Assembly (NCBI GenBank): GCA_043553855.1
Contig: CP121336.1
Coordinates: 2,666,001 to 2,730,000, forward strand
Direction: 5' to 3'
DNA length: 64,000 nt
Origin: JAUIAS01 sp030425395
GTDB taxonomy: Bacteria; Pseudomonadota; Alphaproteobacteria; Rhodobacterales; Rhodobacteraceae
The position numbers and the translations under genes are program-made. A model generated the notes under the pieces. That model did not search any database, was not told the DNA's origin, and saw only the letters and a program-made list of their open reading frames with translations. Within the stretch, counting starts at the first letter, position 1. Each line of letters starts with the position of its first letter. Below are positions 62,812 to 64,000 of the stretch, in pieces.

Positions 62812-63725
62812 TACTCACAGAACCTAAGCGGGTCAATGTCCGGAACTTCTCGGCGCTGATCCGAAACTACCGTCAGTCGCCGCGCTATAAGCGGCTCAAG
62901 CCTCGGACGGCTCTGGATTACGACAAATACCTCGATTTCTTCCTGTCGATCATGGCGGATGCCAATCCGGCAAACATGAAGCGGAAAGACGTGATCCGGC
63001 TTCGTGATGCCAATGCCGAAAAACCCTACTTCGCGAATTATTCTTTGCGTGTCCTGCGCGTTCTCATGGAGCACTGCGTCGATCTGGGCTGGGCTGACAG
63101 CAATCCAGCCAAGGGCGTTTCTGAGTTGAAAACCGAAAAGCAGGAGCGTGAGCCGTGGCCTCAAGAGTTACTGCAAGCCTATCGGGATGCGTGCCCACTA
63201 GGGACACGGGAACGACTGATCATGGAGCTTTGCGTCGGTACGGGGCAACGTATCGGCGATGTTCTGGAAATGCGCTGGTCCGATATTCAGGACGGCGGCT
63301 TTGTGATCCGGCAAAATAAGGCGGGCAAGGAACTCTGGGTTCCGATCCTGCCTGAGCTTCAAGCCGCTCTGAGTGCCGCCAGTCGGCATTCGGTGTTCAT
63401 TCTGACCAATGAACGCGGCATAAATCGCTGGTCCTACCGCGGGGCTTCTCAAGCCGGTCGCAATGTCCGGGAACGCATTGGCGCGGAGCTGTACGATATT
63501 CATAGCTGGCGCTATAACGCGGCTTGTGAATTGGTCGAGGCGGGTTGTAGCGACGATCTGGTCGCCTCGGTCACTGGGCAAAGTCCGGCGATGGTGCTGC
63601 ACTACACTAAGAAGGTGCGCCAGAAAGTGCGGGCGATTGAGGCGCAACGAAAGCGGTCTGGAAAGCAGGGCGCTTAAACCTCACCTGAATTCAAAGTGAG
63701 TTGCTTTGAGTTTAGGGGGTTAGCC

Positions 63726-63926
63726 ATGGCCGATTTCTTTGGATCGATCGGTGGTGCAGTTGCTGGCTTCGCCATGCTGTATTTTCTCTTGTGGCTGGCT
63801 ATTCTGCCTCCATCTGAAATGGCGCGTGAAAGAAGGCGCGATCCTACGGTTTGGGTGCTCATTTCGATTGCAGGCAGTCCACTGCTTCTCATTGCTCTCG
63901 GAAAAGCTTCGCCAAACGGCGTGTGA
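63726..63926 (+). CDS. Small membrane protein of unknown function
   Basis: A 66-residue protein. Hydrophobic spans at residues ~5-27 (GGAVAGFAMLYFLLWLAIL) and ~44-60 (VLISIAGSPLLLIALG) suggest two helices joined by a charged loop with EMARERRRDPTV. The ATG follows GGGGGTTAGCC. It lies 48 bp after the integrase stop and may be island cargo. Confidence 0.55.
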   Translation: MADFFGSIGGAVAGFAMLYFLLWLAILPPSEMARERRRDPTVWVLISIAGSPLLLIALGKASPNGV

Positions 63927-63977
63927 ACCGTCATTCGTAGAGCGTTCTGGGCCAATCGGAGAACAGAACAAAAACAG

Positions 63978-64000
63978 AATGTTTAGACAAATGTTTAGAC
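63978..64000 (+). repeat. Short direct repeat at right window edge
   Basis: AATGTTTAGAC occurs at 63978-63988 and 63990-64000 with a 12-bp period. It may continue beyond the window. Its nature (start of a gene, iteron or chance) cannot be judged here. Confidence 0.4.

Larger units (their letters stand above)
60076..62817 (+). mobile_element. IS21-family insertion sequence (2,742 bp)
   Basis: The ends read TGCGTATTCCAC on the left and, inverted, TGAGTATTCCAC on the right. A perfect 7-bp direct repeat CAGAACC flanks it (60069-60075 and 62818-62824). Inside are istA and istB in order, plus multiple terminal binding repeats. Inner inverted repeats of 17 bp (60178-60194 and 62724-62740) add to the ends. 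The insertion splits a tyrosine integrase gene. Confidence 0.96.
59921..63677 (+). pseudogene. Tyrosine integrase split by IS21-family element
   Basis: The N-terminal 51 codons (59921-60073: MTKRELPKHVYLQRNGIYFQ...) and the C-terminal part (62826-63677) join in frame when the IS and one CAGAACC copy are removed (GRAEP-KRVNVRNF), restoring a 335-residue integrase. The core-binding domain and the catalytic residues are intact: Arg in GTGQRIGDVLEM, HSWRY, and Tyr in HYTKKVRQK. The C-terminal half is similar to the remnant at 57054-57419. As it stands, the split gene should be inactive. Confidence 0.9.

Overview
The window is high-GC chromosomal DNA from an alphaproteobacterium, most likely a marine Rhodobacterales (Roseobacter group) member. 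Supporting signs are the heterotetrameric sarcosine oxidase order soxB-D-A-G, the nrdR-rib-nusB block, the SUV3-like helicase/S4/fdxA/carD block, small Rhodobacterales families (DUF6151, DUF6324, DUF6476), LexA boxes of the alphaproteobacterial type GTTC-N7-GTTC, a tRNA-His without an encoded G-1, and dispersed GC-rich palindromes ending in a TATTT...AGAAG core.

Layout. 1-5.7 kb: end of a DUF6151 gene, then the soxBDAG operon. 5.8-10.4 kb: a small secreted protein, dnaG and rpoD with a strong terminator. 10.5-20.6 kb: nrdR-ribD, then three capsule genes (kpsS-kpsD-kpsC) on the opposite strand that separate ribD from ribE-ribBA-ribH-nusB. 20.6-25.4 kb: a membrane protein, a candidate 6S RNA, mmcB, tRNA-His, rluD, rpoH, a DksA-type zinc-finger gene and cspA. 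25.7-31.5 kb, mostly minus strand: pepF, an ATP-dependent DNA ligase with its MBL-fold exonuclease, an alpha/beta hydrolase and an SCP2 protein. 31.5-36.8 kb: TPR protein, SUV3-like helicase, S4 protein, ferredoxin and CarD. 36.8-51.4 kb: cobS, a Kef-type antiporter, an Lrp regulator, a large GspL/PilP-like protein, a SIMPL protein, metY facing an RHH-like gene, a glycosyltransferase-like gene, metG, an MFS transporter and an SOS-boxed imuA-like gene. 51.6-57.0 kb: an aldo/keto reductase and a carnitine-degradation cluster (cdhR, BKACE, L-carnitine dehydrogenase-thioesterase fusion, SDR). 57.0-64.0 kb: a mobile island with two related tyrosine integrases (one a remnant, one split by an IS21 element), an IS5-family element inside a small zinc-ribbon membrane gene, and an SNase-type nuclease.

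Genes that work together. The carnitine cluster should yield glycine betaine; demethylation elsewhere in the genome would give sarcosine, the substrate of SoxBDAG at the other end of the window. The rib genes make riboflavin, but the GTP cyclohydrolase half of RibBA lacks its zinc cysteines, so the first committed step must be encoded elsewhere. KpsC, KpsD and KpsS belong to an ABC-transporter-type capsule pathway whose other genes lie outside the window. 

The least expected features are a pair of near-identical 21-bp palindromes 43 bp apart between metY and an RHH-like gene, a small translationally coupled gene interrupted by the IS5 element and reconstructable to 56 codons, an imuA-like gene that keeps its LexA box but has lost imuB/dnaE2 as neighbours, and a CobS with altered acidic motif residues. 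No CRISPR array or recognisable complete defence system was seen.
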